A stretch of DNA of 64,000 nucleotides from positions 62,001 through 126,000 of the forward strand of contig NZ_JAMBPQ010000021.1 of the NCBI RefSeq assembly GCF_024206495.1, given 5' to 3'. The notes beneath the pieces are model-generated. The model saw only the letters and a list, made by a program, of their open reading frames with translations. It was not told the origin of the DNA and made no database searches. Positions within the stretch are counted from its first letter, which is position 1; each line of letters opens with the position of its first letter. This stretch comes from Paraburkholderia sp. CNPSo 3272 (GTDB taxonomy: Bacteria > Pseudomonadota > Gammaproteobacteria > Burkholderiales > Burkholderiaceae). The position numbers were made by a program, and so were the translations under genes. Positions 16,140 to 24,267 of the stretch are shown one piece after another.

Positions 16140-17417
16140 GTGACGAGGCAGGTCCAATCACACCATCCGCATGAACCACACGATCTGAAAAACGAACGCA
16201 GGACGCTGGTCCTGCTCGCCATCGGCTTCGGTCTGGTCGGGCTCGATCGCTGGATGATCGCGCCGCTCTTTCCCCACATGATGAAAGACCTCAACCTGAG
16301 CTACCAGCAGCTCGGCCAGTTGATCGGCATTCTCAGTATTGCGTGGGGCGTGTTCTCGATCCTCATGGGCCGCCTGTCCGACCGCATTGGCCGGCGCAAG
16401 ATCATGATCGCGGCGATGGTGATGTTCTCGCTGCTCTCGAGCTTCTCGGGATTCGCCGCCGGCTTCGCGAGCCTGCTGCTCATTCGCGCGCTGATGGGCG
16501 TCGCAGAGGGCGCATTCACGCCCACCAGCGTGGCCTCCGTGGGCGAGGCCTCGCATCCGTCGCGCCGCGGACGCAACCAGGGGCTGCAGCTCAGCATGTT
16601 CGCGCTGATGGGCCTCGGACTCGCGCCGATCATCGCGACGCAGTTGCTGCGCGTCGTGCCGTCGTGGCACTGGGTGTTCGCGGTTTCCGCCGTCCCGGGC
16701 CTCATCGTGGCCGTGCTGATCGCGACGATGCTGCGCGACGCGCCGCAAATCAAGCCGGCGCACGCGGCGGCTGCGCGCGCAACGGGCGGCCCGCGCTGGA
16801 GCGCGCTCTTTGGCAGCCGCAATGTCGTGCTAGCCATGCTGGCCACGCTTTGCGCGATGGCTGGCATCTTCGTGATCGGCGCGATGGTGCCCAACTATCT
16901 CGTGGACTACCTGCATCTCGACACCGCGCAGATGGGCTTCGTCGTGTCGGCAATCGGCTTCGGCGGCTTTCTCGGCGAGTTCGGCCTTGCCAGTCTCTCC
17001 GACGTTGCGGGGCGGCGGCTGACCTCGGTCGTGTCGTTCGCGGGCGCGGCGATTTCGCTATATGTGTTCGCCCGCATCGGCGCGAACCCGTGGATGCTCT
17101 TTGCCGTCCTGTTCGTCGTTTCGTTCTTCGCGCTTGGGATGCTGGGCGTCCTCACCGGTCCGATCGCGACTGAAGCCGCGCCGGCAGGTCTGGTCGCCTC
17201 GGCCATCGGCATTACCTCGGGCGCCGGCGAGATTTTTGGCGGCGGCATTGCTCCAGCCATTGCCGGATATGTCGCGCAGCACGACGGCATTCAGTTCACG
17301 CTGCAGTTCGCGCTCGGCGGCCTCATTTGCGGCATCTTCGTTTCGATGTTCCTGATCGAAACCGCACCGCGCGCGCTGGCACGCCGTTCGGCTCCGGTCG
17401 CACTGCAATCCGACTGA
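16140..17417 (+). CDS. MFS transporter, probable vanillate/aromatic acid carrier
   Basis: 425 aa, 12 predicted helices. Features are DRWMIAPLFPHMMKDL at the first periplasmic loop and the MFS signature GRLSDRIGRRKIMIA. The GTG at 16140 follows AAGGAGACAAAT. An in-frame ATG at 16107 would add 11 residues but overlaps that ribosome site. It is divergent from the VanR-like gene and followed by a porin, so uptake of vanillate or a related aromatic acid is the best guess. Family membership is secure; substrate is inferred from context. Confidence 0.83.
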   Translation: MTRQVQSHHPHEPHDLKNERRTLVLLAIGFGLVGLDRWMIAPLFPHMMKDLNLSYQQLGQLIGILSIAWGVFSILMGRLSDRIGRRKIMIAAMVMFSLLSSFSGFAAGFASLLLIRALMGVAEGAFTPTSVASVGEASHPSRRGRNQGLQLSMFALMGLGLAPIIATQLLRVVPSWHWVFAVSAVPGLIVAVLIATMLRDAPQIKPAHAAAARATGGPRWSALFGSRNVVLAMLATLCAMAGIFVIGAMVPNYLVDYLHLDTAQMGFVVSAIGFGGFLGEFGLASLSDVAGRRLTSVVSFAGAAISLYVFARIGANPWMLFAVLFVVSFFALGMLGVLTGPIATEAAPAGLVASAIGITSGAGEIFGGGIAPAIAGYVAQHDGIQFTLQFALGGLICGIFVSMFLIETAPRALARRSAPVALQSD

Positions 17418-17424
17418 TGTTGCG

Positions 17425-17448
17425 GTAACGGCGCCCCGGTGCCGTTAC
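17425..17448 (+). terminator. Hairpin after the MFS gene
   Basis: A perfect 8-bp stem GTAACGGC/GCCGTTAC with an 8-nt GC-rich loop, followed by GGTTTGCC. It is probably a terminator or attenuator separating the carrier from the porin, although the T tract is weak. Confidence 0.55.
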
Positions 17449-17484
17449 GGTTTGCCGAAGTTCGGCGATTATTTCAATTAATAA

Positions 17485-17507
17485 GGCATCCGTAATAAAA
17501 GGATGCC
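17485..17507 (+). other. Hairpin in the porin leader
   Basis: The inverted repeat GGCATCC (17485-17491) / GGATGCC (17501-17507), with a 9-nt A-rich loop, ends 30 nt before the porin ATG and just upstream of its CAAAGGAGA ribosome site. It may be an mRNA-stabilising or small-RNA-accessible structure, or an operator. Confidence 0.45.
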
Positions 17508-17537
17508 AACAAAGAGATCAAGTCAAAGGAGACGTCA

Positions 17538-18653
17538 ATGAAGAACCTTGCACTGTGGTGCACGGCGGTATCGGTGATGGCTTGCGCCCAGGCACATGCG
17601 GAAGGCGGCCCGGCGGGTGGTGACAGCGTGTTGCTGTACGGCATGGTGGACGCGGGCGTGTCGTGGGTCAGCAACCAGGGCGGCCACTCGGTGGTGAAGT
17701 TCGACGACGGCATTTTCACGCCGAACCTGCTGGGGCTACGCGGGCGCGAAGATCTGGGCGGCGGCTTGCACGCGGTGTTCGACCTCGTCAATCAATTTTC
17801 GATGGGGACCGGCTCGATCATCTCCGGTCAAGGGATCTTCGGGCGCAATGCGTACGTTGGCCTCGACAGCGACCAGTACGGCAGGCTGACGATGGGCAAT
17901 CAATATGACTTCATGACCGATTCGCTGTTTTTCGGTCACGACGACGCGGCAATGGAAGTAGGGGGCCTCTACAACTTCCGCGCGGGTCCGTTTGCGAAGA
18001 TCGCGATTCCGGGCAACCCGCCCTTCGCGCAGCAATTCGACTGGGACCGCATGGCCGGGGCCACGGTCGAGAACTCGGTCAAATATCAATCGCCGAAGTT
18101 TGGCGGATTCAGCTTCGGTGGCCTGTACGGCTTTGGTGGCATTCCGGGCGCATTCGGACGCGGCAACACGGTCAGCGCCGGCGCGAATTACACCAACGGC
18201 GCGTTCGGCATGGCGGCGGCCTACACCGAAGCCAAATATGTCGAGACCGGCGAACCCGATGTCGGCATTCGCAACTGGGGCGTAGGCGCGCACTACGATT
18301 TCGGCAAGGTCATGGCGACGCTGCTGGTGACGACCGTGCGCAACACCTTCAACGGCGGCGCCATTGCCCAGGCCGAAGCCGGTGCGAACTGGCTGCTCGC
18401 GCCAGACTGGGCGATTGCCGCCGACTACATGTACATGAAGGGCAATGCGTATCTCGACAACAATCACGCGCACCAGATCACGGCCATCGTCGATCACTTC
18501 CTGTCCAAGCGGACGGTCGTGTATGCGGAGACCGTGTATCAGCGTACGAACGCCGGGGCTCAGGCACTGATCAGCGGCGTGCTCGACCCCAATGGCACGT
18601 CGAGTGGTCCTAACCAGTTCATCGCCCGCGTGGGCGTGCAGACGCGGTTCTGA
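17538..18653 (+). CDS. Gram-negative trimeric porin (OmpC-like)
   Basis: 371 aa. Signal peptide at residues 1-21 (cleavage after AHA). The mature start SVLLYGMVDAGVSW is typical of betaproteobacterial general porins, as are the LGLRGREDLGGGLHAVFDL segment, alternating beta strands throughout and the terminal phenylalanine (VGVQTRF) needed for outer-membrane assembly. It should let aromatic acids reach the periplasm for the adjacent carriers. Strong AAGGAG ribosome site. It is downstream of the MFS gene, but a hairpin and a 120-bp gap suggest partly independent expression. Confidence 0.92.
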   Translation: MKNLALWCTAVSVMACAQAHAEGGPAGGDSVLLYGMVDAGVSWVSNQGGHSVVKFDDGIFTPNLLGLRGREDLGGGLHAVFDLVNQFSMGTGSIISGQGIFGRNAYVGLDSDQYGRLTMGNQYDFMTDSLFFGHDDAAMEVGGLYNFRAGPFAKIAIPGNPPFAQQFDWDRMAGATVENSVKYQSPKFGGFSFGGLYGFGGIPGAFGRGNTVSAGANYTNGAFGMAAAYTEAKYVETGEPDVGIRNWGVGAHYDFGKVMATLLVTTVRNTFNGGAIAQAEAGANWLLAPDWAIAADYMYMKGNAYLDNNHAHQITAIVDHFLSKRTVVYAETVYQRTNAGAQALISGVLDPNGTSSGPNQFIARVGVQTRF

Positions 18654-18714
18654 GATGCGCGGCTTGCAAGCGCCGCGCTTGACGTGACTGACCGGTTTTC
18701 CGGCAAATCCTCAC

Positions 18715-18735
18715 AGGGCGCTTTCCCGGCGCCCT
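18715..18735 (+). terminator. Terminator candidate after the porin
   Basis: A 7-bp stem AGGGCGC (18715-18721) / GCGCCCT (18729-18735) with a 7-nt loop lies 62 bp after the porin stop. There is only a short TTA tail, so moderate support. Confidence 0.5.
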
Positions 18736-18803
18736 TAGCCTCCAGCGAAGGGCCGCACCTCACGCGTACGTCTGCAGCTGAATGCGCCCGCGAATGGTGA
18801 GTT

Positions 18804-18834
18804 GGTTCGCGAAGCGAGAGGTGCTTCGCGAACC
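18804..18834. repeat. Strong intergenic hairpin in a 415-bp gene-free stretch
   Basis: Arms GGTTCGCGAAGC (18804-18815) and GCTTCGCGAACC (18823-18834) form a perfect 12-bp stem with a 7-nt loop. It stands alone between the porin and the isochorismatase gene (18654-19068), where no credible coding frame exists. It may be one copy of a dispersed intergenic element; only one copy was noticed here. Confidence 0.55.
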
Positions 18835-19068
18835 GCAACGGCCTTTCGAGGCTCCTGAAAGGAGACATTGGAGACAGGTCAAGCTTGCGTCCGGGCTTGT
18901 CTACGCAGTGAATGTCAACGATCCAGGTAGCAACATCGAACGGCCGTTCGCGGCCGTCTCGGGAATTCTGCCTCACGGTCGGCGGTGAGCCAACCTCAAG
19001 GCGGCACTTGCGTTGCGCTTCGCAAATCCCGCTAAGATAAGCGCTGTTTCCTCAAGATGTGACTGCTC

Positions 19069-19632
19069 ATGACCACGTTAGCCGATCGCCCCAACACTGC
19101 ACTTGTCGTTATCGATCTCCAAAACGCAGTCATCGAGAACGCATATCGCCGTAACGAAGTGCTCGGCGCAGTCAATTTGCTCATTGACCGGGCTCGTGCT
19201 GCTCGGGTGCCGGTCGTCTGGGTCCGCCACGCCGACGAAGAACTCAAGGCGGGCAGTGAAGCGTGGCGGATCGTTGCCGAGCTTGCCCCGGTGCAAGGGG
19301 AAGCAATCGTCGAAAAGAGTTATCGCGACGCGTTCGAAAGCACCGATCTGGAGCAGGTGCTGTCGAGGCTCGGGGTCGGCAAACTGGTTGTGACCGGCGC
19401 GCAGACTGACATGTGTATCCGATCGACACTGCATGGGGCACTCGCGCGCGGCTATGATGCGACTCTGGTCAGCGATGCCCATACGACAGAGGACATGACG
19501 CGAAGAGGTGCGCCGCCACCGGAAGCCGTGATAAACCATACCAATCTGTACTGGAGCAATCAAAGAGCGCCGGGCCGCTTCGGCGGAGTTATCGAAAGTG
19601 GAGACGTTGATTTCACGCGCTCTGGTTGCTGA
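19069..19632 (+). CDS. Isochorismatase-family cysteine hydrolase
   Basis: 187 aa with the full catalytic triad: D16 in ALVVIDLQNAV, K83 in EKSYRDAF and C116 in TGAQTDMCIRST, with the nearby cis-peptide region VVTG. Members hydrolyse amides such as nicotinamide, carbamoylsarcosine, ureidoacrylate or biuret; the true substrate cannot be read from the sequence. The ATG at 19069 follows a weak ribosome site. It is monocistronic and followed by a 255-bp gap that ends in a MerR-type promoter. Confidence 0.88.
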   Translation: MTTLADRPNTALVVIDLQNAVIENAYRRNEVLGAVNLLIDRARAARVPVVWVRHADEELKAGSEAWRIVAELAPVQGEAIVEKSYRDAFESTDLEQVLSRLGVGKLVVTGAQTDMCIRSTLHGALARGYDATLVSDAHTTEDMTRRGAPPPEAVINHTNLYWSNQRAPGRFGGVIESGDVDFTRSGC

Positions 19633-19846
19633 CTACGACAAGGGCGCAGGCATTCAGCGTGTTTCTGTCGCGCAACCGCCTGACCTGCACCACGCTGCGC
19701 CGAAAGACGTCAGCGCAAAGTACCCCGAGAGAAGGCCTGAACGGGCAGCGAAATTGCCGCAAAGCGGCCATCCAGAGGTCTCTCGTCAACCGATCGGCGT
19801 GCCAGGTGCAGACCGTGCATGAAAGAAAGCTGACACGACGTTGCGC

Positions 19847-19877
19847 TTGACTTAGAGTGCACTCGAAGTCCTAACCT
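19847..19877 (+). promoter_or_regulatory. MerR-type promoter with 19-bp spacer and operator dyad
   Basis: The -35 TTGACT (19847-19852) and -10 TAACCT (19872-19877) are 19 bp apart, the long spacer typical of MerR-activated promoters. The spacer holds the near-perfect dyad ACTTAGAGTGCACTCGAAGT. The expected transcription start (about 19884) is only a few bases before the ATG at 19888, so the mRNA would be almost leaderless. Confidence 0.75.
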
Positions 19878-19887
19878 CGGGTCCATC

Positions 19888-20373
19888 ATGTCGAAATCGC
19901 TAACGATCGGTCAGGTGGCCGCAGCCACTGGTGTCTCCGCGCATACGCTGCGCTACTACGAGCAAGAGGGGCTGCTGCGTGCAGTAGGGCGAACCACTGC
20001 CGGACATCGGTTGTATTCGCCGGCCGATCTGGACTGGCTGCAATTCGTCATGCGCCTGAAAGCGACGGGAATGCCAATAGCCTCAATAAAAGCGTTCTCT
20101 GAACTACGCGCGCAGGGCGACTCGACGTACGGTTCTCGGCGCGAGATGCTCACTGAGCATCGGGACACGGTCTTGGCACGTATTGCTGAACTGCAGGCCA
20201 ATCTTGCGGCAATCGTGGACAAGATCGCTTGGTACGAGACCGCAGCAAGGAACGCGACACGACATGACGACAATTTCCGACCACATCAACAGGAACAGGA
20301 CCCGTCATGGATACGAAAGTCAAGACAACGCACGCGAACCAGGACCGCTACGCGCAGGGTTGGCAAAAGTTAA
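19888..20373 (+). CDS. MerR-family regulator
   Basis: 161 aa. The winged helix is canonical: LTIGQVAAATGVSAHTLRYYEQEGLL, GHRLYSPADLDWLQFV. A dimerisation coiled coil follows (RREMLTEHRDTVLARIAELQANLAAI). There are no conserved metal-binding cysteines, placing it with the aldehyde/redox-sensing or other ligand-type members. The last 40 residues (from about RHDDNF) are Arg-rich, unlike the family, and overlap the next gene by 67 nt, so the C-terminus may have been extended by a frameshift. It should control its own promoter and the downstream gene. Confidence 0.87.
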   Translation: MSKSLTIGQVAAATGVSAHTLRYYEQEGLLRAVGRTTAGHRLYSPADLDWLQFVMRLKATGMPIASIKAFSELRAQGDSTYGSRREMLTEHRDTVLARIAELQANLAAIVDKIAWYETAARNATRHDDNFRPHQQEQDPSWIRKSRQRTRTRTATRRVGKS

Positions 20374-20714
20374 GGCAAATCGATGGGCATGTCGGCGAGA
20401 AGGTAGTCGCAGCGCTCGCGCCAATCGCTCCAGACTTCGGCCGTATGCTGATCGAATTTGGCTTCGGTGACATCTATAGCAGGCCCCAACTCGATCTGCG
20501 CGCCCGCGAGATTGCAACGATCGCGGCTCTGGCCGCGCTCGGCAACGCCCGACCGCAACTGAAGATCCATATCGAGGCGGCGCTGAATGTAGGCTGCACG
20601 CGCGATGAGATCGTTGAGGTGTTCATGCAGATGGCACTTTATGCGGGCTTTCCGGCAGCACTGAATGCCTTGTTCGCCGCACAAGAAGTGTTTGCCGCGA
20701 CAGGCGTGGAATAG
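20307..20714 (+). CDS. Carboxymuconolactone decarboxylase-like protein
   Basis: 135 aa of the CMD/AhpD superfamily: DLRAREIATIAALAALG, KIHIEAALNVGCTRDEIVEV, FMQMALYAGFPAALNAL. This resembles gamma-carboxymuconolactone decarboxylase (PcaC-like) proteins; the redox CxxC of AhpD is absent. The ATG at 20307 overlaps the MerR gene. Pairings of MerR regulators with CMD-like proteins usually belong to stress or aldehyde responses rather than protocatechuate catabolism, so the true activity is unclear. Confidence 0.82.
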   Translation: MDTKVKTTHANQDRYAQGWQKLRQIDGHVGEKVVAALAPIAPDFGRMLIEFGFGDIYSRPQLDLRAREIATIAALAALGNARPQLKIHIEAALNVGCTRDEIVEVFMQMALYAGFPAALNALFAAQEVFAATGVE

Positions 20715-21061
20715 AACCCGACGGAGCAGCGGACGGGCGCGCGGTCAATTGTCGACGAAACAGCGCCCTGGTATGAAGGACCGCTCCCGGCCGAACAGCG
20801 CCCGAATGCCGCCCGCGACCCGTATCCAACGATGGACAAGACGGGCGTATTGACGCGTTCAAAGATGGGCTGAGACGTGAATGCGGCTTGGGAACAGATA
20901 ATCGCTCGACGCCAGCCCGGCCTCTCAAATCCATGCAGTATCGCTCTCCCGCGTCTGTTCAGTGATTTCGAACTGGACCGGCCGCTGGGTCTTCTGCTGC
21001 ATGACAGTCGCCGTTGGCTCTGACCTTCGGCGAATAACTGCGTGACATCGAGCCCGCGTCT
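20715..21061. other. Convergent intergenic stretch, no gene seen
   Basis: 347 bp between the stops of the CMD-like gene and the leftward amidohydrolase gene. It contains two copies of AACAGCGCCC about 39 bp apart but no convincing coding frame, and I see no clear terminator. Confidence 0.4.
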
Positions 21062-22510
21062 TTAGCTATCCACCTCTGCGAGCAAGGCCTTTACCGCCGC
21101 CCTCGCCTCGCGCCCCAACTGCGCGAGGTCCACACCGTCGATCTGGTCATTGCTGACCACCCGTCGACCCGCCGAAAACAGCGCGGCCAAAGATGGCCTC
21201 CCCCCCGAGGCCACGGGTCCGACGGCCGGATCATGCAGACCGAAGTAACGTGGATCGTCGAGGCGATAGATGGCAATGTCCGCAGAATACCCCGGCGCGA
21301 TTTTGCCCACGTCGTCAAGGCCCATAATCTGCGCGCCACCGGCCGTGCCCCAATGAATGACGTCTTCGACACTCGCGGCGTGCGCGCCGCCTTCGAAGCA
21401 GCCGCCCCGCAATCGCGGCGCGGCCGCCATCCCGAACCGAGCGCGTTGCGCCAGCCACGTCATGTGTACTTCGGAAATCATGTCGGCGGCTTCGTTGGAT
21501 GCGGCGCCGTCGACGCCGATCGACACCGGCACGCCCGCATCCGCCATATCCCGAACCGGACAAATGCCACTGCCGAGGCGGCCGTTGCTTTGCGGACAAT
21601 GCGCGACACCCGTACTCGTTTCCGCGAGCATGGCGATTTCGTCTGGATCGACCTTCACGAGATGAGCGTACCAGACGTCGCTGCCCAGCCAGTCGTGTTC
21701 GCCGCAGAACGCGACGGGCGAAAGTTGGTAAAGGTCGTGCGCGCTGTCCTGGTAGCCCACCGTTTCTGAGAGGTGACTATGCAGTCGCAGTCCGAGACGG
21801 CGCGCCACTGCCGCTGTTTCGCGCATCTGCCCAGGCGCGATGGAATACATTACGGTCGTAGGCGCCATCACGACGCGCCGCATCGCCCGAGGCGAAGCAT
21901 CGTGATACCTGGCGGCGAGACGTTCGATATCGGCGACGTAAGCATCCAGCGTTTCAGGACGTAGCGCGGTGGGCAAATCCGCTTCTAGTTGCCGGGTTTG
22001 CGTGGCACCGCCGCGCAAGAGAACAAAACGCAGACCGAGCTTTTCCGCTTCTTCGAACAGGATTGCCGAACTGTCGAACGGCATGTCCGGGTAATAAACG
22101 TAGTTGTGGTCGGCGACGGTCGCGCAACCGGACCGTGCCAGTTCGATAAGACCGATGCGCGCCGCGAGACGAAAGCGTTGCTCGTCGAAAAGCGCGCGAA
22201 AGTGGTATGGCGTGGCCGCGAGCCAAGGCGTAAGCGTGGCGTCCAGACCGGCCCTATCGCCTTTGAGCAGAGACTGGAACAGATGATGATGGGTGTTGAC
22301 CCACGCCGGATAGATCACGCAATCGGTTGCGTCGAAAACCGTCTCCCCTGGGTCTAGTGGCAGTGTGCCAATCGCTTCGATCGTCTCACCGCGGATGCGG
22401 ATATCAGGGCCGCTCACGCGCGTGCGATCGTTCAATCCGCCGCGGCCTCCGGTCATGATGGCGGCCGCATTGCGGATCAGGATAGAGCCTTGCGTTACAG
22501 GAGTTTGCAT
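21062..22510 (-). CDS. Atz/Trz-type amidohydrolase (cytosine/8-oxoguanine deaminase-like)
   Basis: 482 aa of the AtzA/TrzA/SsnA subtype. The metal site HxH is in VNTHHHLFQS (H74, H76), then HSHLSET (third His), YAHLVKVDPDEI and GVDGAASNEAADM (Asp ligand). Close family enzymes deaminate cytosine, guanine, 8-oxoguanine or s-triazines. It is last in a leftward operon after NMT1-like binding protein, Rieske oxygenase, ATPase and permease, so it probably acts on the oxygenated product of the imported compound. Substrate unknown. Confidence 0.87.
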   Translation of the reverse strand: MQTPVTQGSILIRNAAAIMTGGRGGLNDRTRVSGPDIRIRGETIEAIGTLPLDPGETVFDATDCVIYPAWVNTHHHLFQSLLKGDRAGLDATLTPWLAATPYHFRALFDEQRFRLAARIGLIELARSGCATVADHNYVYYPDMPFDSSAILFEEAEKLGLRFVLLRGGATQTRQLEADLPTALRPETLDAYVADIERLAARYHDASPRAMRRVVMAPTTVMYSIAPGQMRETAAVARRLGLRLHSHLSETVGYQDSAHDLYQLSPVAFCGEHDWLGSDVWYAHLVKVDPDEIAMLAETSTGVAHCPQSNGRLGSGICPVRDMADAGVPVSIGVDGAASNEAADMISEVHMTWLAQRARFGMAAAPRLRGGCFEGGAHAASVEDVIHWGTAGGAQIMGLDDVGKIAPGYSADIAIYRLDDPRYFGLHDPAVGPVASGGRPSLAALFSAGRRVVSNDQIDGVDLAQLGREARAAVKALLAEVDS

Positions 22511-22547
22511 GGGTTCGAATGATAAGAGAACGGAGTGCGAAGCCGAA

Positions 22548-23399
22548 TCAAAGCTGACTGTCGTGCCATCCGCGCAAGCCGATACGCGACACCCACGCGG
22601 TCATGCCGAACAGCACAACGCCCGTTATGGTTATCAGCAGCAAAGCGGCGAAAAGCCGTGGAATGTTGAGCTGGAAGCCCGCCTGTAGAATTTGATAAGC
22701 CAGCCCCGCGCCGCTGCCGCCCGTGCCGGCGACAAACTCCGCTACCACGGCACCGATCAACGATAGGCCGCTGGAAATGCGCAGGCCGCCGAAGAAATAC
22801 GGCAACGCGCTGGGTATGCGCAGCCGCGCCAGCGTTTGCCAACGCGTCGCACCGTTGATCCTGAACAGATTGATGAGGCCGGGATTCACGCTACGCAGTC
22901 CGAGCACAGTGTTCGAAATGATCGGAAACAGTGCGACTAAGGTGGCGCACACTACGAGGGCGACGGTCGTATCCTTTACCCAGATTATGATCAACGGTGC
23001 AACCGCCACCACTGGCGTGACCTGCAGCAAAATGGCATACGGAAACAGGCTCGCTTCGATCAACGGGCTTTGCACAAATAGCAATGCAATCGCCACGCCT
23101 AACACCGTAGCGAGCGCGAATGCCCACAACGTGATCTTCAACGTCATAAGCAGGCTGCCGAACAACAACGGCGCATCCTGGATCAGTTGTCCGACAATCG
23201 CCACGGGCGATGGCACCAGATATGCGGGCAACTTGAATAGCACACACCAGGCCTGCCACAGCGCCAGAAACACTATGCCGACCAACCACGGCGCAATTGC
23301 CTTTGCTACGCGTGGCCGCCGCAATATCGGCGTTCGTATGGTGGCGTTCGCGGTCGCCGTGTGCTGAGTTGGTTGAGCCCGCAGTACTTCGCCCGTCAT
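22548..23399 (-). CDS. ABC transporter permease (SsuC/TauC/ThiX type)
   Basis: 283 aa with six predicted helices and the BPD_transp_1 signature around NLFRINGATRWQTLARLRIPSALP (EAA loop variant with GA..W). The N-terminal 30 residues are cytoplasmic. It belongs to the sulfonate/nitrate/taurine/pyrimidine permease group that pairs with NMT1-like binding proteins. The start codon overlaps the ATPase stop by 4 nt, so the two are translationally coupled. It forms one importer with the genes at 23396 and 25415. Confidence 0.9.
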   Translation of the reverse strand: MTGEVLRAQPTQHTATANATIRTPILRRPRVAKAIAPWLVGIVFLALWQAWCVLFKLPAYLVPSPVAIVGQLIQDAPLLFGSLLMTLKITLWAFALATVLGVAIALLFVQSPLIEASLFPYAILLQVTPVVAVAPLIIIWVKDTTVALVVCATLVALFPIISNTVLGLRSVNPGLINLFRINGATRWQTLARLRIPSALPYFFGGLRISSGLSLIGAVVAEFVAGTGGSGAGLAYQILQAGFQLNIPRLFAALLLITITGVVLFGMTAWVSRIGLRGWHDSQL

Positions 23400-24265
23400 G
23401 ATTGCACCTCGGTTTCCTTGGCCGAAATCGATGCGCTATTCGCATCGGTGATCAGCTCCGAGAGCGTCTTGCAGTCCTGCATGAAGGAGACCGACACGCG
23501 GTGCGCATCGTCCCGTTCGAGCGCTCCCTCAATCGGCACTTCGGCGATGATGCGTCCCGGCCGCGCCTGCATAACGACAACCCGGCTCGATAGATACACC
23601 GCCTCGTAGATGCTGTGCGTGACGAACACCACCGTCATGCCGCGCCGTTGCCACAATGCGCGCAGATCGGCGTCGAGCCGGTTACGGGTGAACTCGTCGA
23701 GCGCGCCAAACGGCTCGTCGAGGAGCAACAGGTCGGGCTCGGTGACGAGCGCGCGTGCAAGCGAGGCGCGCATCTGCATGCCGCCGGAAAGCTCGCGCGG
23801 GAGCGCCTTGCCGAATTTCGCGAGTCCAACGCCTGCCAGTGCATCGGCAACACGCGCGTCCGCTTCCCGGCGCGGAACGTGCGCAAGATCAAGCGGCAGG
23901 CGCACGTTGGCGGCCACGGTTGCCCATGGCATCAGGGTGGCCTCCTGGAAGACCATCGACATGCGATGTTCCGGCGAGCCGACCGTTTGGAAAGGCTGCC
24001 CCCACCAGCGCAAATGCCCATGCGTCGGCAATTCGATGCCGGCAAACATCTTCAGCAGCGTGCTCTTGCCGCATCCCGATGGCCCGAGCAGGGAGACGAA
24101 TTCGCCTGGCGCGATGGTGAGCCGCACGTCTTCGAGTGCAACGGTGCCGTTCGGATAGCGCTTGTCGACCCGCTGTACGGCGAGTAACGGCGCTGTGGTC
24201 GGTCGCCCAGTTTCAGGTTGGCCAGGCTCGCTGGATTGGGCGGAATACTCCGCGATGCTTTCCAT
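23396..24265 (-). CDS. ABC transporter ATP-binding protein (SsuB/TauB type)
   Basis: 289 aa. Walker A is LLGPSGCGKSTLLK, the Q-loop is MVFQEATLMPWATV, the ABC signature is LSGGMQMRASLARAL, Walker B is LLLLDEPFGALDE and the H-loop is VVFVTHSIYEAVYLS. The ATG at 24265 follows GGAGGCGTGACC and lies 2 nt after the Rieske stop. The C-terminus overlaps the permease start. It energises import for the operon. Confidence 0.93.
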   Translation of the reverse strand: MESIAEYSAQSSEPGQPETGRPTTAPLLAVQRVDKRYPNGTVALEDVRLTIAPGEFVSLLGPSGCGKSTLLKMFAGIELPTHGHLRWWGQPFQTVGSPEHRMSMVFQEATLMPWATVAANVRLPLDLAHVPRREADARVADALAGVGLAKFGKALPRELSGGMQMRASLARALVTEPDLLLLDEPFGALDEFTRNRLDADLRALWQRRGMTVVFVTHSIYEAVYLSSRVVVMQARPGRIIAEVPIEGALERDDAHRVSVSFMQDCKTLSELITDANSASISAKETEVQS

Positions 24266-24267
24266 GG

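Noticed and set aside
15856..16179. N-terminal extension of the GntR regulator
   Set aside because: It would cross both VanR-like operators and lacks regulator-like sequence; the ATG at 15855 gives a normal-length protein.
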